Assembly (NCBI GenBank): GCA_000320545.1
Contig: ADNK01000489.1
Span: 105,001-169,000 of the forward strand
Source: Bigelowiella natans CCMP2755
Lineage: Eukaryota > Cercozoa > Chlorarachniophyceae
Length of the DNA: 64,000 bases
Reading direction: 5' to 3'
Below, one piece after another: positions 46,000 through 57,171 of this stretch; within the stretch, counting starts at the first letter, position 1; every line of letters starts with the position of its first letter. The notes under the pieces were generated by a model, which worked only from the letters and a program-made list of their open reading frames with translations, did not search any database and was not told the DNA's origin. The translations under genes and the position numbers were made by a program.

Positions 46000-46960
46000 G
46001 TCAGGCATTGACACATATCTAGATGTAGAACATCCGTTTTGCTGGCGCACATGCACCGATTGCAATGTGCGTTACCGTGCACGATGTCTAGCGAGAAGAT
46101 GCAAATGTGCATGTGTGATGGCAGCAGCAGGTGATGGACATACAGTCGCATGGCCACAAGTCACTGAGTGCGGCATTGCTGGATTGTTGTTGCTCGCTTG
46201 TTGCGTTGAACAAAGCGCTTTGAGCTGGCGAGAAAGCGGTGTGTCGAACAGTGTCAGCAAGTTGCATGTCGCTAGACACATCACTGGGTGACATTTTGTA
46301 TTTCACATGCGCTAGCTAGCACATGCTTTTGTCAGTGTGCGCAGTGCATCATGCATATTGTGCACTTCTAGAAATGCAGCGAAACAAACGAATGTGTGTC
46401 GACGATGGACAACGCATTGTGTCCAAAGTGTCGCAGCAGATGCGATGCAACTAGACAACATGGGCTAGCGCTGCACGTAGCCACCACTAGCTCCCTGCAC
46501 AATGCTAGAATGGCTACATTTGCATTGCTAGATCGGGATGACCAGTCGCAAGATGAAAGATGATCATTTTGAGCATCATATCCGCTAGTCTGGCGGACGG
46601 CGTCTCACACATCTAGGCATCAATGTGCTGACTAGCTGACCATGGTCCTGCTAGCCTGCCAACATCTACATGTACGTGTGTGCACAAAAATGACAGCTCT
46701 CGCACCGCTTCGATTCATGGCGGACATGTGTCGTAGCTACGCGCATAAACGTACGCTTTTAATCGCCAAAGTTAGAAAGCCATCGCTCGCAGCAGCATGC
46801 TACATATGCTCTGCAGTGCAGGCACTGCCGTGCTAGCACGCCATGAGGCTGCTACACTGACATGGTGCACACTAAATGTGTAGGTGTTGTACATCAAAAA
46901 GCATCAGATGTAACGTGTCATCTCTATGTATTATTGGCATTCCTCGATCTTAGTGCACAC
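46000..46960. repeat. Palindromic-word island 6
   Basis: Downstream of the GST gene. It contains atctagatgta near 46018, cacatgcgctagctagcaca near 46310, gcagcatgctacatatgctc near 46795, and dense TGCA/CATG/CTAG. Several open frames of 60-100 codons exist but all read as repeats of the same words. Confidence 0.5.
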
Positions 46961-47159
46961 ATACATATGACGATTGTTGTGAACTTAACAAGATTACTGC
47001 AGCTGCAGCCTCAGCCTCGCCATCAAGATATGTCAACCTTATCCTGCGATATTGGTGAGTGATAGGCCCTCGTCTTTCTATGTAAAACAAGCATTTTAGA
47101 CTCCGAACTTTATTTGCCCAATCTCACAGGTATCAAATCACATTTGCGAACGGATACAC

Positions 47160-47161
<2 letters not shown>

Positions 47162-47198
<37 letters not shown>
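47162..47198. repeat. (CA)n microsatellite
   Basis: Downstream of the OTU gene stop (47288, minus strand). It is the only long dinucleotide array between 32 and 52 kb. Confidence 0.95.
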
Positions 47199-47201
<3 letters not shown>

Positions 47202-47287
47202 GAGGCATGTTCTACCACCCGCTAAAGATATTTTGATCCCATTGTACACATATATGATCTTCTGTCAAGAGTCATGCATTCCTTCTT

Positions 47288-50200
47288 TCAAAGCACACAC
47301 CAGTCTGGGTTAGATGAGGATATCTCTCGCGAAAATGCAGCCGGTGGTCCTCCTGGTGGCACTTCAGCAGCAGCAGCATCTTCAGGTTGAGCTACTACTT
47401 CTGCAGCAGCGGGTTGAACATCTGCTGCAGCGCCTGGTTCGTGAGGAGTCACTGCAGGTTCGACCTGCTCGCCATCTTGCACAGTGTCCATGGGATCGGC
47501 TGGTGCTGCATTATGTTCCATTAATGTCAACATCATGAATGTTTCGTGAAAGTAAAGAATAAATGCCTATTATTATCACTGCACATGCGCATTTACCTCC
47601 TCCTCCACCTCCCTCCGAGCTCTTTGCTTCTACTGCTGGAGCGTCAATTTCCATGGCCTTACCCCCTCCTAAAACACCACGGCAATGTAAATGGTAGGAG
47701 AAATCAAATGATGGGGAATTCATTCAAAGTCCATAGTGGGTCGTCGTATGCACGGCCCACACACGAGGCTTGGCTATCGTCAGAGTGTAGAATAAGTGGT
47801 TAATTTTTGGGTATTTGAATCGTCAAAGCGCGAATTCGCGCGCATCCGAGAATCACCGGTTTCTCATCATATCGTGTTCCAAGCCAAAAAGTGAGGAGGA
47901 GGAGGAGGAGGAGGAGGAGGATAGTCATTTTTAAACTAACTTATGTATTTACCTGCTTCTGCTGCTGCTGCTTCTTCTGCTGCTTTTGCTTTTACATCTT
48001 CTGCTGCTGGTTCAACGTGCTCCTCTTGACTGACTTTTTCTTTTCCTTCCTTCTCAGCTTTGCTTTCCTGCTCTCCATCCTTCCCATCTTCTCCTTTGGG
48101 TTTTTTACCTTGAGTAGACAACATTTTAAGAGTGATATTGTTAGAAGCTTTCCGTCTGTGCAAAAGATTATGGATGAAATCACCTTCCTCCTCCTCGCCG
48201 GCGGGGCCTTGACCAGCAGGGGACGATTTCTCTTCCAATACCGGGGAGGGAAAGAAATCTACTGTTGCTTCAACTCCTTTCGGTTCAACTCCTTCCTCGC
48301 CCTGTAGGCCCTTTTGTTCGTGAAGTACTTCTGAACCGTCCTCAGATTGACCGTACAATATCCAATGCGTGGGTTGTCTTTCGGGAGGAACTCCATTATT
48401 CGTGGCGGCATATCTTACGACGTAGGACGAAACGATGGTCGGCTCATTGAACTCGTAAAGAAGCTCTGTGCTGCCATTCTTCTTGAAGTTAAGGTCCATG
48501 AATGTTGTGCTATCATCAGCATCTGCAAGATTTGACAAACCGTGCTCAACCGGGCTATCTCCTCGCGGATTAATCGGTGCACGTGGCATCGTGAAGTGGC
48601 CACGAGAGAAGAACTGGATCTGGCTCAGCGCCATCACCTTCTCCTCCTCGCCGCCTCTTACTTTCGTGAACACAATCTTGTATTTTTTGAATCCTTGTTC
48701 TTTTTGCCTCTGTACGCGCTCTGCCCTTGCCTTCAATTCGGCGGGATCTGGCTGTGTGTGTTTTTTGACAAGGAGGTCGTAGTGTGACTTTCCCATGTAA
48801 AACGCGAGGTGTACTGGAGGGTTTTTCTTCTCGAATTGGGAACCAATAATCTTAGTTGCTTGAATTTCCTTATTCGTTTTGTAGTCGTTGGTAACGCGGT
48901 AGTAGATGTGTAGGGGTGTCTCCAAAACTTCGCTCAGGGCTTGTGCTTCAAGTTCAGTACCGAACACTTTATCAGTCATCAGCACCTGGCCATATACTGC
49001 ACTGGCTTGCTGAGTATCCGCTGCTTCAAGAAGATCCTTTCCAGGAAACATAGCCTTCATTTGGGCAAAAAGGGTCTTGGACGTCGGATTGCCTCCACCT
49101 GCGCTGGCCGTCTGAATAGCATGTTTCACCTCGGCCGAAATGGATCGAGCGTACTTAGGGTCTGTTTGCAGGTGCATTACTGCCTCTATTCGTTTATTCA
49201 TCGCCATCTCTGCAGTTTTTTCTTGACTTAAATTCCTTATTTTAGCTACTACATCCTGGATCTCCCCATCATGCTTGCATTCCGAGAAGGCTTTCCCAAA
49301 GTGAGCACCTCTCGACGAGGCTCCAAATAGACAATTTCCGTCATTAGGTATTTTGACGAAGTAGAAAGATTTGTGAAGCCGTTTGAAATAGTCGTCGTCC
49401 TGGCTTATTAACTTCTGGCGCTGTTTCTGCTTTATCGTATCAGCCAACGTGCTCTTGATGTCAGAAACAATATTGTTACAAATCTCCATGAAACCCTTGA
49501 ATGGGGTTGGGAGTTCCTTCGAAAACTCGGCTGTCTCTTTCTTGAAGTCTGCCATATCCTTGATCAATTTATCAACGTCCTTGTTACGCCCGAGAACAAC
49601 ATCACGTTGAATATCTTGCATTTTGCATGCCTTCTCGAATATCGAGTCCAGTTTTTTTGTCTGCGTGGAGGGGGGAATGAAATGAGTACGTCTGTTACAC
49701 ATGTGCGTGTGCTCTATTCATTTTAAGTACCTTAGCCTCGCCGATCCCGTGGGAAAGGATTCGCTTCCAGTATTTCGGAGTGTTGTCGACGACTACAGGT
49801 TGGTAGAAATCTGGGGAAATATGCTGCTGCTGCTGCTGAGCCCTTTTAGGATCACCGGTAAATCGGCCCATTGTCTGCGAATCTCTGGGCTGTAATTTTC
49901 GGGACCTCCGCGATACAATTTCGTCCCACTTGGCACTCCATCCCTCGTAATGGATCTTTACATGAGTTTCGTTGACCTCAATGACGGTGGCACTACGGTA
50001 TTTGTTCTTGTCGAGGGCATCGCACTTATCGCCCATGTTCAAAGTCATACCGAAGCCTTCCACTAATTCTGCTGGTCCACCCGCTGGAGCAGGATTGACT
50101 GCTTCTACCGGCGTATGAACATGTGTACCACCTTGTGCAAGTCTCTGGGAGGTTTTTTTAATGAACTCTCTGGTAGTCCGGCCTTGAATCTGCTGCACAA

Positions 50201-50327
50201 ACTCGCATCGAAACTGGCTTTCGGTAATGGAAACCACTTTGGCCTGGCGCCATTCTCCGTCCCTCTTCACATCTAAAATGTCGTTGGTTTTCACCTTTGT
50301 ATACCATGGTGCCTCATCTTGAGACAT
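47288..50327 (-). CDS. OTU-type cysteine protease with Tudor-like and F5/8C-like domains
   Basis: Four phased exons: 49731-50327, 47953-49660, 47597-47668 and 47288-47505, giving 864 aa. The N-terminus has a Tudor/SH3-like barrel (DILDVKRDGEWRQAKVVSIT, 16-35) and a second one of Tudor-knot type (IHYEGWSAKWDEIVSRRSRK, about 131-150). The OTU core has DGNCLF (Asp306, Cys309) and a His in GKSHYDLL (His492), the expected Cys/His pair of a deubiquitinase. After a coiled linker, about 540-670 looks like a discoidin/F5-8 type C beta-sandwich (RQPTHWILYGQSEDGSEVL). The tail is Glu/Lys/Ala-rich with poly-Gly and poly-Ala. OTU proteins remove ubiquitin or related modifiers. Substrate here is unknown. 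The domain combination is unusual. Confidence 0.88.
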
Positions 50328-51453
50328 GGTCGCTTCTTATCCGTCTCGACTAACCAATCTCTTCCACCACTCTCCCTCGATGACACACTGTATGATTAAT
50401 TAATCAGCTTTTTCTTTCTTCCTCTATTCAGAAGTCATTTGTCCGATATTCTTCCGTGTATACTAAAAATGTGGTTAGTTTTATTTTAAGACAACATAAG
50501 TTAATAAATTCGTTGAATTATACCATGTATCCTAAATGCTTTCGTCAGTCTCGTCATCTGACACTTTCGGACCCCAAATATCAGCATTGCGATTCACACG
50601 ATTGCAATGGATATGGTTGACGTTTTAAAATAATGACCTTTATTTAGAATCAACAAAATAATAGAATATAACCTACATGCGTCTACTACAGATATTAGAC
50701 GCAGCATCAAATACCTCGTATTAGTGCTAAAGAGGATTTTATAAAATGATTCTCACATGATCTCACTTTTACGACAACAGATTTTTGTGTGCCTGTCCTG
50801 GGTTAGAAGCCAATTTTTTTCAACGACATCTGGGAACTAGGAGAAGGGGTTCTTTATGAAAGCAACATGCGAGGTATGATATCATATTCATCATGGGAGA
50901 CAAATGAAACATCATGTCGTAGAGATAAAATATCAGATTACACAAGCACCCTTCCCTTCCCTCTCAAAACATGCAATCACCTGCTATTCCCTATGATTTC
51001 GTGATTTGACCACCAGGTAGGAAAAAAGAAAAATGCCGTAAAACTTTATTTAGCGACATTCCTAATCGTCAAAATTTCTGCAGGGAAAGGCACAACTCTC
51101 AAGCGGCTCCCCCCCTACTAGTGCTCGATCATAATTTTCAACAGAGATAGCTGGTAATTTATTGAAATTTAGAGATAATGTTGGGATAACTTTCTCGTTT
51201 TCGACGTCAATTTTCATAACGCAAAACTCGTTAGTTCGTTTTGAGAAAAGGTGGTAACTTCGTCTGTGAATTTGTACAGAGCGAGAACCACACTCTTTGA
51301 AATAAGATAATAATTTTGAATTATTGTTTCTAGTAAATTCTTCAGGCATTTTTGCAAGGTCCAAACTACGAGGATCAACAAGTAGGAATTTATTGCATCA
51401 ATCATTTTGCTGTTAAGAGAAATCATCATCGAATATTATTCTTTTCTGGCAGG
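50328..51453. other. Divergent spacer with one possible small frame
   Basis: AT-rich spacer between the OTU gene (-) and FLU (+), holding both promoters. One minus-strand frame inside it is listed separately. Confidence 0.45.
51062..51349 (-). CDS. Possible small hypothetical protein
   Basis: A 95-codon frame from ATG at 51349, with mixed, non-repetitive composition (FTRNNNSKLLSYFKECGSRS, then EKVIPTLSLNFNKLPAISVE). No homologue comes to mind. It may be a last exon or chance. Confidence 0.3.
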   Translation of the reverse strand: MPEEFTRNNNSKLLSYFKECGSRSVQIHRRSYHLFSKRTNEFCVMKIDVENEKVIPTLSLNFNKLPAISVENYDRALVGGEPLESCAFPCRNFDD

Positions 51454-52985
51454 ATGGCTGGAGGAGCTGTGCTACGATCTTTTTTCCTCCTCATTGCTCT
51501 TGGCTCCACTGCCGCTCATGGTAGTACCAAAATTATGTTTGAAAATATTCTCTTTCAAGTAACACCGGTTCACCACAAATATTAGGCCCTGTGAGAAATG
51601 TAGCTCGATCTATCGGTTCCAGTGCAAATCTTGTAAGATCTTCACCGAAGATTCAACCAAAAAATGCTGCGCTTACTCCTTTTAGTATTAACACGAATCG
51701 CAAGAGGCAACCGTTGTCAGTTCCAGCCAAAAGGACAGACAAAATCGGAGAGGGGATCAAGAATGAGCGATCAAATGGCGTCTCCCACCAACCACTGGCG
51801 GCATTCAATCTACCTAACAATCAAAGGGCGATGATGGGACTCATGATGCTTGCTGCTCTGCTGCACACAGATGCAGCACACGCTCTGGACGTTTTCGACA
51901 ACGAGTGGGTTTCGCAATTCAAGGTGTTGGGCATAAACCATAAAATTTATTGATTGGTTCCAAAATAGCGGAACAAGATTCGTAATAATGTGGGGATAAT
52001 ATCTCTATCTTCCTGCAAAATTAAGTGGACATTACCACCTTTTTACTGGTCATCATAATCTATTGTTCTCAAAGTAACAACCTTCATTATTTTTCTGAAT
52101 GCAGGTGGATTTTGCTGGCTTTGAGATTGACCACCGCGTTCTTGTAGAAGGCGTTGTTGGTGGGCAATTAATTGGGTTCATCGGTGCGCTTGTTGGTGGT
52201 AGAGCTGCAAAGAAGCGCAAGGATGAGGTCGTGATCATGATGATGATGTGTATATTTTGGACATGATTGCGAATGATGAGAGGTGTAGAATAATCTGATG
52301 ACAAAAGACCGTATTTTCCTTCTCTCTTCTCTATCTTGTATTTCAATCGATAGGTGGAGAAGCTTGCAAAGCAGCTTAAGGATGTGAACGCGAAACTCCG
52401 TGCAAAGGCAAGTACTTTTTTGGATTTTTTTTTGGGATTTATAGACACACGCCATAGTCAGCAGAACGATCCGAAAGCAGTCGCAAAAACATAAACGCAC
52501 ACAAACAATCGGCATGATGGCCTCGAGAACCATTACTATCATGAGTCGCCAAGAGAAGTGTGAACTTGCTCCTTGTGTGAACTTGCTCCTTCTGCATTTA
52601 TCCACGTCGTCATCAAATGGTATAACAAAATGGCTATTGTATTCGATGTTGTAATTGCCGTCGCTCAGGCTCGCACCATGAGAAGGAAAAAAAAACAGGA
52701 GGTGAAGGACCCCTTGTACGAGCGCGTGTTTGGTACGATGAACGACAATACAACCAAAATGAAAATGATGAGTGACGTTTTTGCTGCGATATGTGCTAAT
52801 AATATAGGATACCTAAGGATGGGAAAGCGTACTCTTAAGGAGAAGAACGGCGAAGCCGCTCTTTCGGCTTTTCAGAAGGCAATGCAAGCGATCAAAGAAG
52901 CAAAACAGGCGGGCAGTTTCAACAACTTCATGTAATAATAATACACTCACTTTGGCACCCAATGCTTCCTAGAAGAAGACGGTGA

Positions 52986-53025
<40 letters not shown>

Positions 53026-53648
53026 GCCAATGCGTACCGTATTATCACCATATCGTCGTTTCCCACATGCTCAGGGCCGAACGCAAGTGCCATCGTGGCT
53101 TAGGTGCTGCACAATTACTACTCGGCAACTATCCTGCAGCGCTTCAGGTAAGTCGGATGAGATTAAGATGATGATGAGGAGGAGGAGGAGGAGGATGAGG
53201 GAGAGAAGGGTGGTTCAAGCACCAGCACCTCAGTCGCGAATAAGATATGGAAACATCTTCTTGTTCCCTTCCTCATTATCGTTCTTCGCATCGATTTTCA
53301 TTTTTGATTTCCGTTGCACTAATATTTACCTTTTGTTGTTTTTGTTCTTGCACAATTAGCATTTGGAGAAAGTGGTAGAGATCTCTCTTGCAAACAACGA
53401 GAATACGGGACTCGGAGACGCTTACGGTGCAATCGCTGATATCTATACTGAGGCTAATGACTTTGAGAACGCTGCCATTTACTACGACAAGTACATCGAG
53501 GTATTCACTAATCCTTTTTTTCAAACGTAAATTGTTGCCGTTAGATAATATGTCACGTCCAATAACTTTGCAGTCAATCAACGACGACATCCAAACCAGC
53601 GAGGATATTGAATTGGACGAGGAAGCAAAGTTGGTAGCCGAAACTTAG
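51454..53648 (+). CDS. FLU: FLU-like regulator of chlorophyll synthesis, complex-plastid targeted
   Basis: Nine phased exons: 51454-51520, 51586-51923, 52105-52227, 52354-52407, 52669-52732, 52808-52931, 53075-53147, 53360-53500 and 53574-53648, giving 352 aa. Order of parts: signal peptide (VLRSFFLLIALGSTAAHG, 6-23); a basic Ser/Asn-rich transit-like stretch (24-102); a second hydrophobic segment ending AAHA (104-122); a glycine-rich membrane segment (VGGQLIGFIGALVGGRAA); a Lys-rich coiled coil; then TPR helices with AYGAIADIYTEANDFENAA and IYYDKYIE, which match the C-terminal TPRs of plant FLU. FLU sits on plastid membranes and represses glutamyl-tRNA reductase, limiting protochlorophyllide in the dark. 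The leader fits import through extra plastid membranes. Intron 4 has a GC donor (52408, GCAAGT). Confidence 0.85.
52989..53021. repeat. (AT)n microsatellite in intron
   Basis: In FLU intron 6. Confidence 0.9.
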
Positions 53649-54090
53649 TAATTGAAACGAACGTCAGGCAAATCACATATTTTGTCTTTTCGGTTTACCT
53701 GCATTAGGCTCCACAATGATTAGATAATTTGTGGGAAACCCGTATTTCTTGTCCATCGCAAGAAAATAATGGAAATATAAATCTTACTATGATCTTCCTT
53801 TGGTTCATTCCTTATTCAACTCTACAAGATCTGTCCCTACAGGGACAGAATAACTTTAATCCCAACAACATCGTCGAATCATAAATATCATTGCAAAGCA
53901 CTGAGACCTTCGGAACTTTCATCTTCTGTACAAACTTTATGAAACGCAAAAAAACGAAGGAACGATGAAATTGGTGTATCAAACAACCTCGCGTTCATAC
54001 GTGAAATGGTTTACAAGCCAAACTCAAGTAGTTCCATTGACACGTGATCAAATTGAAGTAGAGGGCAAATAAACTATTGTGATCCCGCTA
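53649..54090. other. Gene-free 3' spacer
   Basis: AT-rich sequence after the FLU stop. No gene seen. Confidence 0.5.
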
Positions 54091-54860
54091 CTTATGCTAG
54101 AAAAGAGTCTAGAGTGCATGTAAGTGTGCTATTCTAGTATTGTGCTCGCATGTAGCATTATTGTGCACACTGCTATTGCGCATGATTGCAGCATCTAGCC
54201 ATACCAGCACGCAAACTCACAGAACTAGAGAGCGAGGTGCAATATACGTATCGGTTATGCGGTCCGGACATGCAAGCAGGCAACATGACCTATGAGCGTT
54301 GCTAGGTTTTTTGTGCATGTCAGAACGCATGTGATGTGCACTGCTCTAGAGCGACGCTCTAGCGCTGCTACACACACATCATGATGGCAAACTCTAGAAA
54401 CTGTGCTTGCAACAAGTGTGCCATCTAGATCTAGCATAGCTAGCTAGTTAGCTAACTCTAGAACTCTAGAACTAGCTAAGCCATGCTAGCATGCTGCGTC
54501 AGTAATCGCGATTCATGCTAGCATGTGGTCGTTCCCATATATATGTCCATCTGAGACATCCATGCTGTGTCATGCATTAGTGTAGCACAGCATGTTGCAG
54601 TCGAGCAGTTGTGTGCGATGACGGACTGACTTCTAGACTTGCACACTTGCCATTGCACCGTCTAGCCGTGCCGACAATCTACCATCATGCACCATGCTAG
54701 CATGGCATGGCTGATTGCATGCATGCTGTGACACGATGCGATCTAGCGATGTGTGATCGACTGATGACCATGCCGCGCCCATCTAGCTATGTCAAGATGT
54801 CATGATGGTGTTGATTTTCCTGTTGCTGGACACCTGCCGTAGCCAGCACTAATTTGAGCT
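54090..54860. repeat. Palindromic-word island 7
   Basis: The densest island. The 12-bp palindrome CATGCTAGCATG occurs three times (54482-54493, 54514-54525 and 54693-54704). There is a run tagctagctagttagctaac near 54440 and repeated gaactctagaactctagaac near 54455. It lies directly against the 3' end of the ankyrin gene. Confidence 0.6.
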
Positions 54861-54867
54861 AGTTCAT

Positions 54868-56668
54868 CTACCACTTCAGATGTTCCACAATATTTTGCCT
54901 TCCTCTGAAAACTGCAACATCGAGGGGTGTCCTTTCATCTTTGTTCCTGGTCTCAAGGTTGGCCTTAACACCCTTCACGAGGTACTGCGCCGCTTCAACT
55001 CGGCCAAAGCGGGCAGCACAGTGAAGAGCTGTGTTTCCATCGTTGTCCTCAGCTTCGACATTGGCCTTGGCACTCTCCACGAGGTACCGCACCGCTTCAA
55101 CTCGACCAAAGAGAGTAGCATAATGGAGGACTGTTCGTCCATCGTTGTCTTTGGCATCGACTCTGGCCTTAGCGTTCTCCATGAGATACCGCATCGTCCC
55201 AACGTTCCCAATGAAACCGGTACAGAGAAGGGGTGTCTCTCCGAGTTTATTCTTGGCCTCAACATTGGCTTTCTCTACCTCCACTAGATGGCGTATTGCA
55301 TCGATATCTCCCGATTCAGCGGCAGTAAAGAGGGCCTAAAATAAACAACAATTTAGCACATCGGTTGAACGATGGTCCATACGCCTCGTGCCTATTTGTG
55401 CTATCCAGCCTCGCTTGATTTTCTTTCCTTTCTTCTCCTTCGTTATTTTTCTCTCGTCATTCATGTGAAATCTTGTTAGTTGTCATGATGGTTTCCATAC
55501 TAGAAGTTGTCATTATAAGGCATGCTATATACAGTAGTTTTTCTACCTGATCATGCACATGCAGCCCCACCTACAATAGTACGTCAGAGTTAGATATGGC
55601 TACTTCCTAATTACGCCTACTCAAACGCACACGCGATACATCTATACATAGTCTGAACAAAAATCATTTTACGCTTCTGATTTATCGAGCTATCTTCCTT
55701 GAGCAACGAAAAGAGGGGGGAAAGAAGGTCATACCTTTTTCAGATAAGTTATAACGGAGAATCTTCGGAAGGATAAAGCAATATCAAGAGGAGTCTTTTC
55801 CTCGTTGTTCCTGGCTTCAGGATTAGCCTTACCCTTCTCCACCAGGTACCGCACTGCATCAGCTTGGCCACTCTCAGCAGCAAAATAGAGGGGTGTATAT
55901 CCAAAGTTATCCTTAGCCTCGATGTAGGCCTTGGCATTCTCCACAAGGTACCGCAACGCATCAACTTGGCCATAGTCAGCAGCATAGTGGAGGGGCGTCA
56001 TTCCTTCCACGTTCTTGGTCTCGATGTTGGCCTTGGCACTTTCCACAAGGTACTTTACCGCATCAATCTGGCCACATCCAGCGGCATAGTGTAGCGGTGT
56101 CATGCCATCGTTGTTCCTGGCCTCGATGTGGGCCTTGGCGCTCTCCACTAGATACCGCACCGTGTCAGCCTTGCCATGGTCAGTAGCACAGTGTAGGGAC
56201 GTCCTTCCGTCTCTATTCTTCGCTTCAACATTGGCCTTGGCATTCTCCACCAGGTATCGTACCATCTCAATCTGGCCATATTGGGCAGCATAGTGGAGGG
56301 CTGTGTATTCTTTATCTCCCTTGGCCTCGACGTCAATCTTAGTAGTCTCGATGAGGTATCTTGCAGCATCAACTTGGCCATGTCGAGATGCCCAGTGAAG
56401 AGGTGAGTATCCAAACCTGTTCTTGGTCTCGATGCATGCTTTATTTTCCTGCACTAGGGATCGCACCGCGTCAACATCTCCCGACTCCACCGCAGCAAAG
56501 AGAGCCTGTGAAGACAATCCGTGTCAGGATACGCTCAAATCTTTTCGGTTCTATTTAATCGCTACATATTCTCTGAGAGGCAATCATCAATGAAAGATGT
56601 CGGTGAGGCGGGTATATATATTTATTGTTAGATCTAGAGACCTTTTCATTCGCCTGGCTCGCTCCCAT
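54868..56668 (-). CDS. Ankyrin-repeat protein
   Basis: Three phase-0 exons: 56642-56668 (M-GASQANEK), 55735-56505 and 54868-55335, giving 421 aa. Nearly the whole protein is ankyrin repeats of 34 residues, about 12 units, with the regular core TPLHYAA and a linker RYLVE(N/S)AKAN(V/I)EAK. Both large exons begin with almost the same sequence (ALFAAVESGDVDAVR and ALFTAAESGDIDAIR), showing that one arose from the other. Ankyrin arrays bind other proteins. No effector domain is attached. An alternative reading is two tandem genes, but the donor GTATGA at 55734 and the acceptor at 55336 agree in phase. No candidate ATG precedes the second large exon. Confidence 0.8.
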
Positions 56669-57171
56669 GTTTGGAAGCTTCGACGCTCGTGTTGTGCTGC
56701 TGCCTGAGGTGTCGTCAGCCGACGAACCGACGACCTACTTACGACATATGATTTATGGTTGTCGCTCCGTCAATTCAGGATGCGTTTTGGCTTGATTTTA
56801 GTGCGATGCTTCCTCCTCCTTTTCCATGTGTTTTTGGAGCACGATGGTGCTCTACAGCCAGCTCATGACACAGGAAAAATCAAGAGATTTTTGGTCTGCG
56901 ACATGCTCCGAGATTCCCCGGCGTGGCAATAATATCATGCGACAATAATTCTTGGATGTCACAGGATCTTTTTGGCATTGAATCTGGTCTCATCGCTATC
57001 GTTACTCATAATGATATTAATCTACCGGTAGGTCTCCCAGTGGTAACAGATAAGTTCCATGCACAACACGACGATCTGCGTGCTCTGACCAGCATGCCAC
57101 TCAAAAGGCAGCGATGATCCCTCGAACCGCTTCTTCGATCACCGACTGAGAACCTGTTTCTTCCTTCCTAG
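56669..57171. other. Divergent promoter and possible first exons of the HAM1-like gene
   Basis: Holds a + strand frame from ATG 56780 beginning with a hydrophobic leader (MRFGLILVRCFLLLFHVFLE) and a second coding-like block 56960-57030 (DLFGIESGLIAIVTHNDINL). Either could be the missing 5' part of the HAM1-like gene, but no junction fits the phase of its first sure exon. Confidence 0.35.

Noticed and set aside
48265-49231. Plus-strand open frames opposite the OTU gene
   Set aside because: They are antisense shadows of the OTU coding exon.
54868-55335. Ankyrin protein as a secreted effector of bacterial origin
   Set aside because: Introns, the eukaryotic neighbours and the absence of a signal peptide argue for an ordinary nuclear gene.
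55336-56505. Two separate tandem ankyrin genes
   Set aside because: The first large exon ends in a GTATGA donor, the second begins after a clean acceptor in the same phase, and neither has an internal ATG at a sensible place. One gene explains this better.
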